64,000 bases of DNA from Sipunculus nudus (GCA_026874595.1 CM049322.1:9410400-9474399), one strand, 5' to 3'. Positions 37,882-50,699 are shown, counted from the first letter of the stretch. Notes: generated by a model from the sequence alone, not told the origin. Numbers and translations are program-made.

Positions 37882-38834
37882 ATGGCTTCTGGACATCCAA
37901 ATCTCAATGACAACTCTGTCTATGCGACCCGTATATATACCCTTCTACCATGAAGGCTCATTAATACTCATAAGCCCTATATAATATTCATGTGTATTAT
38001 AACGCCATCAATAGTTCAATATATGTACAAGAAATCACAGTCGTGATGTTTTTGTCCACTCGAATAAAAGTTGTGTTACTTCTAGAATAACATTTAAAAA
38101 CGTACCTTTAGTACTATTCATAAGTGGTCCCGTCTACTGAGATCTAAGAATGTGGGTTAATTCTCTCATTTAAATAAATTTCGGTTCCAGTATTGTAGTA
38201 TGTTTGGTATTTCATTTGACTAAGTTGTATTAATTACCATATTATTTTACTCAGTAGTAACAAAAACCTATAAATAATATCTCCAGGAGGACGACTTTAA
38301 CGACTACTGTCATAGAATATCAGAACTTTCTATCTTCATAATGAATAGCCTACATGTAACTGTATATACTATTTGCAGGAAATATGAGATTAAATGGTAA
38401 TGTAGGCTCTATTTCAATGCCGTCGAAGCAACAAAGTAATGAGTAAAGAAAATTCTTAAAATAAAACACCTTACATAGGTATATAAGATCGTTAATATTG
38501 CTTTCTTCTCCATCTCAGATGCACCATTGCCTTGGAGCCACGCCTTTAATCAATACACCTTCCATCAACTCCCCTTTACGAGGCTTTTAATTATAACACT
38601 CTTGTATATAACCTTTCATTCATACAATCTCTGCTGAAAAGGATAAGACAAAAAAAAAGGTTTCAGAGCTTGAATGCACACCACAAACAGGCTAATACAA
38701 GTACAGGATTCGAAATATGACAAACCAAATTTTCCATCTGGCCCTAGAAAAAAAAAACACGCAAAAAGGGACCTGGGGAGGGGGGCTTCTAAACAAATAA
38801 CAAAATCTTAAATTAGCAGAAAAACAAATAAGAT

Positions 38835-40150
38835 TTTCTCAAAGTTGCCATATAAAAAGATGTAGTTTATATTCACACCTTTCATAAAATGCATATTCCA
38901 ATGGATCCTCGAGCAGTAATATAGGAACACTTTGTTACCTCAAACTTATATAAAAGACGTTGAAGTGGGATTGGTAGGTTTGCCTAAAGCCTCTGGCAAA
39001 GAGCCTCGTAGAGATTGAAACAACAGGGTAATGACAAGACAATCCGTTTGAATGCCTTTGTGTAAACTCGTCTTATTCTTTCTCACGGAATCTTACATAA
39101 CATGTCACAGCAATAATGATAACATAGAGGCAAGATAACATAAACATGAAAAGCAATCAGTTTTGATACTGTACTATACATAAACTCATGTATTTGACTT
39201 TACATCATGGAATTTTAAGTTGTATTAATAGACACTAACGTACATGTTACGTGAGCGCTAAGTTTCCCATAACTTGTCCATCAGGTTTTCTAACATTAGG
39301 TAAATTATTTGGCCTCCATGCTGTAGCTATAAAGCGTGGTCTGCAAAACAGATATGTCTTATCGAAAACTAAGTCATCATGTCTCTATTTGAGCCAGCAC
39401 TGAAGAAACCAAGAGAATTAACCGTATTGACGAATATCGTGGAAACGTTTAGTGTGCATCGTGAACCTGCCAGCTTTTAACAAAATTGTCAGCTAAGGAA
39501 AAAAAATTAATTTTGCAAATCAAACCTCATTAGCTAAATATTCTTCACCTGAAGAATTTATAGTAAATGTGAATACATCATTAGGATTACATCATTTGAA
39601 ATACAACAGAATCTTATTTGCTATTCTGCTAATTTAAGATTTTGTTATTTGTTTAGAAGCCCCCCTCCCCAGGTCCCTTTTTCCGTGTATTTTTTATAGT
39701 GCTAGATGGAAAATTTGGTTTGACATATTTCGAATCCTGTACTTGTATTTGCCTGTTTGTGGTGTGCATTCAAACTGTGAAACCTTATTATCTTGTCTTA
39801 TCCTTTTCAGCAGAGATTGTATGAATGAAAGGTTATAAACAAGAGTGTTATAATTAAGGGCCTCGTAAAGGGGAGTTGATGGAAGGTGTATTGATTAAAG
39901 GCGTGGCTCCAAGGCAATGGTGCATCTGAGATGGAGAAGAAAGCAATATCAACGATCTTATATACCTATGTAAGGTGTTTTATTATAAGAATTTTCTTTA
40001 CTCATTACTTTGTTGCTTCGACGGCATTGAAATAGAGCCTACATTACCATTTAATCTCATATTACCTGCAAATAGTATATACAGTTACATGTAGGCTATT
40101 CATTATGAAGATAGAAAGTTCTGATATTCTATGACAGTAGTCGTTAAAGT
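38835..40150 (+). repeat. Block E, copy 1 (1.3 kb)
   Basis: Near-identical to 44535-45850, beginning ttttctcaaagttgccat and ending gacagtagtcgttaaagt in both. Copy 1 passes into array-type sequence (ttctcctggagat). Copy 2 passes into the LINE region. It contains an exon-like stretch at 39414-39477 and a segment near 39849-39925 that resembles the array unit around 7180-7270 (gttataatta, then ggcctc or ggcgcct, ending atggtgcat). Confidence 0.85.
39414..39480 (+). pseudogene. Diverged relative of the array exon (block E copy 1)
   Basis: After a possible acceptor (aaaccaag|A) the frame reads ELTVLTNIVETFSVHREPA before a stop. This aligns with KVTALDEVVGIFSDGHFDPR in the array exon at L/V, T, L, V, F, S, H and P positions with one gap. 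The surrounding DNA is not clearly alignable to the array, so the similarity is at protein level and short. The C-terminal half is missing. Confidence 0.35.
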
Positions 40151-41364
40151 CGTTCTCCTGGAGATATTATTTATAGGTTTTTGTTAATACCGAGTAAAAT
40201 AATATGATAATTAATACAACTTAGTCAAATGAAATACGAAACATACCACAATACTGGAACCGAAATTTATTTAAATGAGAGAATTAACCCACATTCTTAG
40301 ATCTCAGTAGACGGGACCACTTATGAGTAGTACTAAAGGTACGTTTTTAAATGTTATTCTAGAAGTAACACAAATTTTATTCGAGTGGACAAAAACATCA
40401 CGACTGTGATTTCTTGTACATATATTGAACTATTGATGGCGATATAATACACATGAATATTATTATAGACATTGGTTTGCAGTCTCTATATTGATTACGA
40501 CAGCCAGCCAATGGGAAATGCCAAAGGATTCTGATTCATGGCATAGGGTCATACTTATCCCTGTACAATCTAAGATAAACGGAGTGACATTTGCACACCA
40601 ACCTCAATCCTGAGAACATCCAATTAACCGCGTCATTCATTATGTCCAAAATAAATTGCCGGTAATAAGTTTCCCTGCTTTTTCTGTCATTCCGCCGGGA
40701 AAGTGTTTTTTATCGCCCGAAAAGCCCCAGACTGTTTTTTGCCACAAAGGAAGACTTTTGTTTTGTCAGGCAAATGTTTTGATGCTATAATATATCTTGG
40801 ACAGACTCGAAGTGGTGACATATTAGAGTCACAGGCTGCGTATAGTGGTTATTCTAAATACGACTGACGTTAGTCCAAACTAAGCAAAGTCATGCATATT
40901 GGATTTTCCTCAGAATACCTACCAGGACCTTTCAGCATGTGAACTTGCTGGGTTTTTTCTTACTTTAATTGCTGGATGGTTCGCCGGAACGGACGGTCGA
41001 CAGAAAAGGGACCATCCCTACAGTTCAGTTGATTTAAAGTCAGTCCTGATTAAATAAGCGGCTTTATTTTTATCTTGGGTTTACCTTTATCTTTTTATTA
41101 GTCATTGTATTTTGAAAATATAGCGATAGTCAATAAGGGTCACCAGGTGTTCCATTTCAAGTAATGCCCCGGTAGTAGAGAATTGTTTTCAGCTAATTTA
41201 GTATTCATCGTGCTAATGAATAAAGGTGAGCCTCAGCAAAAAAAGGGTTACAAGTTATATATATATAGAGCTTATGAGTATTAATGAGCCTTAATGGTAG
41301 AAGGGTATATATACGGGTCGCATAGACAGAGTTGTCAATGAGATTTCGATGTCCAGAAGCCAGC

Positions 41365-41489
41365 CCAACCAGTTGGGGACCAGTACCGCCAGTTGGGGTT
41401 TTGTGCCGCCAGTCGGGGTCTTCTGCCGCCAGTTTGGTCCAGGGTCGCTAGTCGGTTCCAGGGCCGCCAATCGCGGTCTAGTGCCGCCA

Positions 41490-41491
<2 letters not shown>
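41365..41491 (-). repeat. ~20-bp minisatellite (D2, first)
   Basis: Inverted partner of the left-arm array, likewise abutting a (TA)n tract (41491-41560). Confidence 0.8.
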
Positions 41492-41561
<70 letters not shown>

Positions 41562-41580
41562 GAGCATGTCCCTGAGGGCA

Positions 41581-42141
41581 TCAAAACCATTTCCTGTTCC
41601 AATTGTCCAGGAATCCGCTAAAAGTAAGGGCAAATTGACCTGACGTCTCTCCATACTCTGGCACATTCCACCTAAATAATCCGCGGCATCCATCATCTGT
41701 CATCCCATATCCCTTCAATAAGGTCACACGACGCATCAGCTGCAGACAGCAACGAAAACATACTAAGAGCTCTGCATTTTCATTAGGTACTGAGGTGGAA
41801 TGGCTACCTATCTCGCGGACACTCTTGTTTCCCGGCCCTAGCACGTTCCACTCGTTCCGACCCGGTCTGTTCTGTAGCCTGAGCAACCTGGCTCTGCAGA
41901 AACTTTTGTGAATCCTCCAATGTATAACCCGTTCACTTGCCGAAGTATGTGTTCTCTTGTAACAGGCCCATAGTGATAAGATGTTGCTTTTATGAGTACA
42001 AACACGTGAGCAAAAGTTCCCAGGAAAAATATCTAATTTTACCCTTAAGTTTCCGGTTCTGGGCACCAATCTATGCCACCCGATAAAGTTGTTAAATTGA
42101 GATGGTATTTTTTTTAATGGCACACTTATCGTATTTGCCAC
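41581..42141 (-). CDS. 186-aa open frame, unknown, D2 copy
   Basis: Intact minus-strand partner of the inverted copy at 37.1 kb, with a few replacements (for example NFIGWH context and RPG/RPR). The same caveats about frame choice apply. Confidence 0.3.
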   Translation of the reverse strand: MANTISVPLKKIPSQFNNFIGWHRLVPRTGNLRVKLDIFPGNFCSRVCTHKSNILSLWACYKRTHTSASERVIHWRIHKSFCRARLLRLQNRPGRNEWNVLGPGNKSVREIGSHSTSVPNENAELLVCFRCCLQLMRRVTLLKGYGMTDDGCRGLFRWNVPEYGETSGQFALTFSGFLDNWNRKWF

Positions 42142-42364
42142 TCAGATACACAACAAAACTGAAGGCAGTGACTAAGCAATAATGAAATATGTTAATAACA
42201 TATTACATAATTCAGCACCACATACAAAATAGGCTTCCCAGCCTGTTACGCCCCCATGAAAGTCCACATGGATTACAGCAATTGCACACAAAAAAAGCAA
42301 CTCCATGTAGACAGTCCGGTGAAACAGTATCTAGATGTGCTAATATGGGAATACTGGTTACTGT

Positions 42365-42415
42365 CTGGCGACACTGGGCCCCAACTGGCGGCACTGGATT
42401 CCGACTTGCAGCACT
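42365..42415 (+). repeat. ~20-bp minisatellite (D2, second, short)
   Basis: About two and a half copies. Contracted relative to the D1 partner at 35.5 kb. Confidence 0.65.
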
Positions 42416-42484
42416 AAACACTAATTAGTCTTGGAACGATACCCCGCTTTCCTCATACCCCGCTCGACATATATAATACATATA

Positions 42485-42620
42485 TATGTGTGTGTGTGTG
42501 TGTGTTTGTGTGTGTATGTGTATATCCCGAGTACTGTGAGCTGACCGGTAAGAGCGCTTTTGACATTGTACCTATTCGGACAGCATCGCGTGTCATGGGT
42601 GGAGCGACAGGGATTTCAGG
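42485..42620 (+). mobile_element. TG tract plus tRNA-like head (D2)
   Basis: D2 partner with a longer interrupted TG tract and the same A-box-like sequence. Confidence 0.35.
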
Positions 42621-42843
42621 GCTCCGTTCCTCACATTCACAGCTAAATATTCCCGGGAACTAGCGATTGTGCCAGATCATTTTATGCTTATCATAAACGC
42701 TGAAGTCAAACATGCGTACCTATCCAGCTTAATTCGGGCCATTTCAATCTCGGAAGGTCCTTCCAGCTCCGTTTCTCAATCTTACTTTATCTATAGAAAA
42801 CGTATGACCCTGTTTTTAACTTACCGGTTCTCTTGGTAATTTC

Positions 42844-42899
<56 letters not shown>

Positions 42900-43254
42900 C
42901 AAATTTAATTTGAGGTCAGAAGATGGATTGAGATCATGCGTAGATAAAAAAAAACACCTATTAAATCGCGCATGCAGAGCAATAAATATTCAATAAACTA
43001 CGAAAAGTTCAGATGGTGTCTGTTTTTTTTAAAAATGGAATCTTTAAAATATATTCTTAAAATTCATTCAAAAAGAAATACCCAACATAAAATAATTTTA
43101 ACTTGCAGAATAAAGATGATATTCGGTTTCATTGAATGACATGAAACATCTAGACTGCTTAAAGAAGTTAAACACTAATATCCCATTTAGTAAAATTAAT
43201 AAACTTATATGATTCGTATAACGAGTGGCAAACACATCACAAATAAAATTTACG

Positions 43255-43400
43255 TCCAATGAAGTACTGATGACGTCAGGATATCCATGCGAATGTTCCC
43301 GCCTTTATTTACAGTTGAAATATCGATTAAGAAAACTAGCCAACAGGAAGCGCGAACCAGTTATGTTGCACACGCTTTGATTATATTTATTCCAGCGCAA
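43255..43400 (+). promoter_or_regulatory. Candidate promoter with CCAAT and CRE (D2)
   Basis: D2 partner: CCAAT near 43257, TGACGTCA at 43271-43278, and a TATA-like tatatttat about 105 bp downstream. Confidence 0.45.
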
Positions 43401-43488
43401 CCTGAAAAATGACAGCCTATCGTCAACGCCATTCCCGTGTCTAACTAGGCAGCAGAGCACCTGTTCAACTACTGTAACAGAGGTATAT

Positions 43489-43535
43489 ATGGAGACAAGT
43501 AACAACATGGTCCAAGCAAGTACATTTGGTCCCAA
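43489..43535 (+). CDS. Candidate first coding exon (D2)
   Basis: Same 47 bases and donor GTAAGT as the D1 copy. It lies 8.4 kb upstream of, and on the same strand as, the receptor exon. If the gene model holds, this copy rather than the D1 copy would be the working first exon. Confidence 0.35.
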
Positions 43536-43676
43536 GTAAGTACTCTGGATATTGAATTAATATTTAGTGTGTCGGTTATTGTGTATTTAATTGGGAAATA
43601 AGTCCTACTCTGCTGCTCCTCGTTATGTCCAATGTCTTCGTAAACGTAGAAAAATGTCATTCTCATATTTGCAGTT

Positions 43677-44270
43677 CATTTGTTTTGCATCTGTAACAAT
43701 TTTCAATATCATTCAAGTTAATAGTTACAATCAGAATTGTGAATTTTCATGAAACTACAGCAACAAAACGATCGTTTTCATTTTATTACCTCAGTGCCGT
43801 TTCCCTTATTATTTGCCTTTGTACAATATATGTATATTTGCGTGTGCCCGGAAGTAATTTATTTCTAAGGTTAAATGTAGGGAAGTTTATTTTCTGAAGT
43901 GTGATAATGTTCATGTTAAGTATCCAAACTTTGAACAGAGTTAGTATATTTTTGTATATTGTACTTTGCAGGATACATTATTTATTATTTAGATAAATTA
44001 CGAAGGACAGTTGAAGTTGCATGGTCCTTAAACATTATTTTAATGAACTTGACGTACTTAGATGTGATCTTGCAAGTAACATAATTAATAAAAAAAACTG
44101 GTATTTTTAGGCAGGAGAATTTTTTCTTGAGATTTGTTTAGCTTTCTTAAACATTACCTTAAATAGTTGCTCATTGAGTACTTGTCATATACTGATTTTT
44201 TTCTCCACGAAATAGCATTGAAAAATTATTAAATTATTCAGAGCTGGTTGACCTATTAACATTTAACTGG

Positions 44271-44314
<44 letters not shown>

Positions 44315-44534
44315 ATAAATGTTCACATTATTTATAATACTTTCGACTATTTTTGTTTCAAATCAAAAGGCTTCGTTTGTGTTAAAGGAAAGCATGTTAC
44401 AGGCTAAAATTAAAGAAATCATGTAAATCTAAAAGTCAAAGTCTCTGTTTCGGGTATGCTGGACATTTTTTTAAAATCCATCATCTGGCATTCATCAAAA
44501 TATAAAAGAAAATTGATAGGATCAACTAGTTTCT
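43677..44534. other. Single-copy-looking interval
   Basis: AT-rich, with a (TA)n tract at 44275-44312. No gene recognised. Confidence 0.5.
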
Positions 44535-45850
44535 TTTTTCTCAAAGTTGCCATATAAAAAGATGGGGATTATATTCACACCTTTCATAAAATGCATATTT
44601 CAATGGATCCTAGAGCAGTAATATAGGAACACTTTGTTACCTCAAATTTATATAAAAGACGTTGAAGTGGGATTGGTAGGTTTGCCTAAAGCCTCTGGCA
44701 AAGAGCCTCGTAGAGATGGCAATATCAGGGTAATGACAAGACAATCCGTTTGAATGCCTTTGTGTAAACTCGTCTTATTCTTTCTCACGGAATCTTACAT
44801 AACATGTCACAGCAATAATGATAACATAGAGGCAAGATAACATAAACATGAAAAGCAATCAGTTTTGATACTGTACTATACATAAACTCATGTATTTGAG
44901 TTTACATCATGGAATTTCAAGTTGTATTAATAGACACTAACGTACATGTTACGTGAGCGCTAAGTTTCCCATAACTTGTCCATCAGGTTTTCTAACATTA
45001 GGTAAATTATTTGGCCTCCATGCTGTAGCTATAAAGCGTGGTCTGCAAAACAGATATGTCTTATCGAAAACTAAGTCATCATGTCTCTATTTGAGCCAGC
45101 ACTGAAGAAACCAAGAGAATTAACCGTATTGACGAATATCGTGGAAACGTTTAGTGTGCATCGTGAACCTGCCAGCTTTTAACAAAATTGTCAGCTAAGA
45201 AAAAAAAATAATTTTGCAAATCAAACCTCATTAGCTAAATATTCTTCACCTGAAGAATTTATAGTAAATGTGAATACATCATTAGGATTACATCATTTGA
45301 AATACAACAGAATCTTATTTGTTATTCTGCTAATTTAAGATTTTGTTATTTGTTTAGAAGCCCCCCTCCCCAGGTCCCTTTTTCCGTGTATTTTTTCTAG
45401 TGCTAGATGGAAAATTTGGTTTGACATATTTCGAATCCTGAACTTGTATTGGCCTGTTTGTGGTGTGCATTCAAAGTCTGAAACCTTCTTATCTGGTCTT
45501 ATCCTTTTCCGCAGAGATTGTATGAATGAAAGGTTTGTACAAGAGTGTTATAATTAAAGGCCTCGTAAAGGGGAGTTGATGGAAGGTGTATTGATTAAAG
45601 GCGTGGCTCCAAGGCAATGGTGCATCTGAGATGGAGAAGAAAGCAATATTAACGATCTTATATACCTATGTAAGGTGTTTTATTGTAAGAATTTTCTTTA
45701 CTCATTACTTTGATGCTTCGACGGCATTGAAATAGAGCCTACATTTCCATTTAATCTCATATTTCCTGCAAATAGTATATACAGTTACATGTAGGCTATT
45801 CATTATGAAGATAGAAAGTTCTGATATTCTATGACAGTAGTCGTTAAAGT
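44535..45850 (+). repeat. Block E, copy 2
   Basis: Second copy, equal in length to copy 1 to within a few bases, flanked by unrelated sequence on both sides. I found no convincing terminal inverted repeats or target duplication, so the mechanism of duplication is open. Confidence 0.85.
45116..45182 (+). pseudogene. Diverged relative of the array exon (block E copy 2)
   Basis: Same reading as the copy at 39.4 kb, identical over the matched stretch including the stop after PASF. Confidence 0.35.
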
Positions 45851-45974
45851 ATGTACTATGGAGCCGCCAGGGTCAAGACTATAGCCATTCATAGATGGAT
45901 GCCAGATGGACGGGTCTCCTTTGGATAGGTCGGATTATTTCTCACCCCAACTGGAAGGTTACTAGTCAGACGCT

Positions 45975-48770
45975 TTATAGTTTACAGTTTGTTGAATTTA
46001 TAAAGCGCCACAATAAACATGTACAACATGTATACTAATCATTTGCGCTGTACTGACTAAAATTCAAATAATACATTCACCAGGAGATCAATTAAGATGA
46101 TTCTATAACGAATCGTATGAAATTAAAATATAATACAATATCAAGATCTGATAAAATAAAGACTGATAAGACTAAACCTAAATTAAATATAAAATGATGA
46201 CAATAAGATTTTATGCGATGGTGTATATATTGCATATGGTAGGCAGTTGTAAATAAATTAGTTTTTAATATAACTTTAAATGCAATAATACGAGTAATCT
46301 CTTGGCGTTTGATGTATTTCGGAAATATATTCCAAACGTCTGGCGCAGCATTGGTGAGAGACCTTGACGCCAATGTCTCTTTCCTTGTCTTAGGAACCAC
46401 ATACATATTAGGTTGACCGGACCTTTGAGCACGGCTCTGATTATGCTGTTTAATTAAACGAGAAACATATTCGGGTGCCTGGCTATTCAAGCACTTTAAT
46501 ACCAAAAGAGATATTTTGTTTTCCATCCGTGAAAATAACAGAAGACAGTGAAGATCCTTTATCAACGGAGTTACAATATCAAATCTGTGCTCCACATACC
46601 ACTCTGGCTGTACTGTTCTGTATTTTTTGCCAGCTACTAACCATACTTGGGGCAGCCTCAAAGTAAAGAATAAGAATAATCCATATTTGAGATTACAAAA
46701 GACTGAATAGGTTCGTCAACTGTTGATTTGTCTAGAAAATTTTTTGATCCAACAACAAAATGTTTGAATAAAAAATTACGCCCAGGTTCCTTATTTTATT
46801 CACTGGCCTTATTCGTGCATTCCCTACTTTTATTTCATTGACATTTACTTTGGTTAGCTGTTGTTCCAGCTTACAGAAATTCAGTTTTGTTGTCGTTAAT
46901 TTTTAGTCCTTTGGTCAGCATCCATGCCATGCCATCTGAAATACATTTCCGTTTCTTTACAACCTGGTTAGTACGCTAAGCAAAGTTGGTGATCATCAGC
47001 ATAGCCCCATATGGATGACGAGGGTTTCTCCAGAGGGACCTTAGAAAGCTTAGAAATATCACAGGACCGGAACAGCTTCCCTTCGGAACTCAATATTTCA
47101 AATTATACTTATCAGAGATAGCGCTGTTTACTATCAACCTCTCCTCCTGATTACACAGGTATGACTGAACCCAGTTCAATGCAGATTCCCCAATGGTATA
47201 TTGTGTCTAAAAAATCAAAGATGACTCTATTAAAAGCTGTACTTAGATCCTGGAGTACATGAAGGGTAACTTTTCTATCAGCCGTGCTGTTGAACAGTTC
47301 AGAATCAACCTTGACAAGCAGGTTTCAGCGCTATTGTATTTTATATGGTGCGCTTTTATTTGCAAACATATTGCTTCTTCCCTGGTGATCTACGTACTGT
47401 GAAAGTTCAGCATTTTCTATAAATTTTGAGACAAATGATAGATGGCTGACCGTTCTATATTTTTTATAATTAAGTTCAACTCCCTATTTCTGTAACAGTG
47501 GAGACTCAACCGCGCAGTTTAAGCCGTGTGTAACAGATCCTTCCAGTCATGAACTTTTCACATTTATATTATTAACTTGAAAGGCCATCACTGCACTGTT
47601 TCCAGCCGTCAATCAATACTGCGTCTAGAATTCATGATTTTGTTGGTGACTGAGAGACCAATTGTCTTATCTCCGAAGCTGGCAAAGTTTTAAAAGGGGA
47701 AAAATACTCAGCAGCTGTTCTGTTAAGTTCCCTATAATTTATCACATTCTTGATGTTCTCAATCTGAATTTTTATTTCAATGTCACTAATGATATAATTA
47801 ATTTTAACAATAAAAAGTCACTGAATCATTCACATAATATGTAGTCATTTTCACATAGAGGATAGGGTGTTACAGATTTACCTTTCGTCAATTCCCATTC
47901 GTTCTTCCTCAATCCAGATTTAATTCATTTATCCTCTGCTTTACGTTTCGTTTTCTCCAGTTCTTTTAGCTATATGTTGTTCCACGTAATCCCTGTTTTA
48001 TATGTATAGTTTTTCGAACAACTGGAGCATGAGTATATATAATTTCTTTTAGTACCCAATCATAAATTATAGCTTTCTGATGAACATTTTATTTCCAATT
48101 TCAGTCAGATCACTTGACCTCATGTAAATTTTAAATTTGTTTATATATATATATTTCTTTATTTTTTCCTAAATAACATTTCTTCATTTCAGTCTCTGGT
48201 TTGGCTTGTACTATGTATCCTTTACAAATGTGTGATCAGAATTAAAGTACCTTTCGTGAGGGGGTTGTAGCAATACACCATCGCCTTGCATGATAATAAG
48301 TAGATTAAGAGAGTGACCTGATTATTAAGTGGCTGAGGATACATGATTTGTCCCAAGTACAGAGTGAAATCCTTTATAAAATCAATTAGTGTAGCGGGCT
48401 TATAGTAGTAAGGTGGTCTAAAACAACTATAACATGAAGTTTGTCATCTCAAAATCCACTCTCGAAGTCAAATATTTTCATTTGGCCAGCTGATATTCGT
48501 TTTGGATTCATGATCTGTTTACAGACAATACCCTTACCCCCACTTGCTTGTTCGGGTCTTGGACAGTGGTTTCAGTGACCAAGCAAAAATCATAACCATC
48601 AGTGATAATGTTATCTACAGAACTGATCCATTTTTATACCTAATCGATTCACACAGACAACAGTATTGCTTGATTAAGGAAATATTTTCACACGGACAAA
48701 ATCTGTATTCCATATATTCCATTATTTATTTTCTATTGTCTGTACCTGAAATTAACGGGTCTCTTTGACC
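45975..48770 (-). mobile_element. Decayed L2/CR1-like LINE
   Basis: Reading the minus strand 5' to 3', fragments line up with a non-LTR element in the right order. Endonuclease pieces lie at about 48640-48220 (a YDFCLVTET-like stretch, then RPPY...DFIKDF, then a PTH..GHT-like stretch). RT motif pieces are NYKKYRTVSHLSFVSKFIE (about 47460), LHVLQDLSTAFN (about 47230), LNWVQSYL (about 47160), VPKGSCSGP (about 47070), YADDHQL (YADD at 46992-47003) and GLKINDNKTEF (about 46900). The C-terminal tail frame at 46092-46661 contains VPKTRKETLASRSLTNAAPD. A 3' end with ggcgctttataaat follows at about 45990-46010. Frame changes and stops make it inactive. Confidence 0.85.
46092..46661 (-). pseudogene. 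LINE ORF2 C-terminal region
   Basis: The longest surviving frame of the element. Residues about 25-140 show the usual tail of L2/CR1-type reverse transcriptases: a TPLIKDLH stretch, LVLKCLNSQAPEYVSRLI, and a VPKTR...RSLTNAAPDVWN stretch. Residues after about 150 are 3'-flank translation. It lacks the polymerase motifs, which lie in other frames upstream. Confidence 0.85.
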
Positions 48771-50699
48771 CAATAGTTATTTTTTCAAAATCTAGCAAAG
48801 GTAAAGACTTCAGTTTCCGATAAATATGTAACGGTACCTTATCATTATTTTGTCCAATATCCGTCAGCGTGGACGGATTGTGACGTATGTGTGGCATGGT
48901 AATTGTAAACAAAATCGGTCCCAATCCTAGTCCAGGTAAAATGTCTTTAAAAACACAGACCACAACTGTAGAATAACACTGTTCACTAGTTTCCAGACAT
49001 GTGGCAGTGCTGGAAAGGCTACCGTTATCCAGTTATAGATTAAAACTCCTCCGAAGTATCACACCAAAATGAAAACTGCAGCTAAAACTCGGCGCATGCG
49101 CATGCTTCATCAATAACTTAAGGGATACATAGACTACGCAGACTTATCAAAGAATAATATTTTATAAATACCATTTCGAATATAAATATGTAAATATAGG
49201 ACATTCTGAAACGTCCTGAAAAATGCATTGCTGATTGCCATAGACGACTCGGTTGAATTGCAATATGCTAAAGCAATGCACTGTCCAATTGTATATAACT
49301 GGTCACATATTAACCGAAGTTTTGTCAACCTTTGTCTTCACATAATGTTTGTGTGCATTATCCGGCATCGCGGCTCAAGCTCACACTGTTTTATTTTTAT
49401 TGAAATGACAAGTAACGAGGTGTAATCACTGAAACACGGCCTCACTTTCGTATTGAATGCGTATAGTGTTAAACTATTGTTGGGTCAGTATCATTCAGTT
49501 TAATCAACTCCTTGCAATGCAATGACAGAGAAACGTGTGCATGTTGAAGCTCTAAGACTCAGTTGAAGAATATGATACAAAAAGAGACAATACTTGTTTA
49601 ATAAAGGTATTTCATCTTGCATGGTATTCTTCCTTATTTATACCTGACAGCGTGTGGACGAATCACCCCATAAGGCACTGTATTGTATATTGGACTACCC
49701 TAATTGATATGTCAATGATATGTTTCCATAAATAAAAAACTAGGTAATGACAGAAAAATTTCACCTGAAATGTTGAATATGATTTGAAGGTTTATATAAG
49801 GTTTGAAATGATTTTACTGTAAACGCCATTGTTTGAGCCCTATAAGGAGTAATAATATACGATTAACTGAATAAATGAATAAATCACTTACAGAACCAGT
49901 ACTTACAGGAAAAGCAATTCATCACATTTCCAATATGTAGCATATTATACAAAGCAAGTTTATATACCTTTATTTAACACTCAAAAAATATTATAAAAGG
50001 ACAGGTGAATTTGACCACCAGCTGCAGCTTTAATAATTTCTGACCTTGTCATGTTTTTCTCCGAAATCATAAATTAATGGATTACCTCCACCCGAGAAAA
50101 ACACGAAACTAAAACCTCAACTAATATATCTATCTGAATCTACAGTATTAAGGACATTTTAATCAACCTTCATGGCCTAAAACCGACCCTTTACTTTAAA
50201 TATATACTGTACTCACAAACGTACTTATGAACATAAATATATACACACTCATATACTTTACTATAATAATGCATATTTTATGTTTGTAAAATGCAAAGCA
50301 ATACAATATTTATTATTTTTGCATGTTTCTTTCCTGCTTCCCTAATCGATATTTTATTTTATAAGAGTGTTGAGAGGTAAGTTTTTTCTAGTTCCCTATC
50401 ATCTACCATAACCCTTTGTGAATATAACAAAAATTAGCCTCTGGACAGAAATTACCCCAGAGACTTTGGGTGTCTTTTGTCACGGCCGTGCTCATATCTT
50501 CCCTTGGTATACGCATTTTATTAGCACCGTATAATATACATGCCATTATTATACCATATATTTCCACGTATATTTACACTGTAGTTACAAATTGTGTGCA
50601 GGTAGAAACTGGAGTACCTAAGGGGGTGGTCAAGGCAGGCCGCCCCGCAGCCGGTGTTGAGAGGTGGCATTGTTATGATTACGTATAATAGAAAGCATG
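48771..50699. other. AT-rich interval with no clear feature
   Basis: Short frames only. A GC-rich pocket at about 50603-50660 follows an acceptor-like tgtgtgcag and is open to a stop (VETGVPKGVVKAGRP...), but there is nothing to tie it to a gene. Confidence 0.4.

Larger units (their letters stand above)
36977..38835 (-). repeat. Left arm of a large imperfect palindrome
   Basis: This arm is the reverse complement of 39610-42302, read inward from ttgcttttttgtgtgcaat to aaataagatt. It lacks about 800 bp present in the right arm (about 40465-41265), apparently by a join between two tatag repeats. It also lacks about 30 bp near the outer end. The spacer between arms is 38836-39609. Confidence 0.85.
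39610..42302 (+). repeat. Right arm of the palindrome
   Basis: Longer arm (2.7 kb), made of the right part of block E plus the first 2.15 kb of D2. It contains array-unit sequence at about 40155-40975 in plus orientation. The left arm carries a shorter part of that sequence (about 37985-38290) inverted. Confidence 0.85.
40152..43676 (+). repeat. Segmental duplication D2 (partner of D1)
   Basis: Collinear partner of D1, entered from block E at 40150. The right edge stops at the same catatttgcagtt point as D1, after which the two diverge: D1 runs into the inverted arm and D2 into single-copy sequence. Confidence 0.85.
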
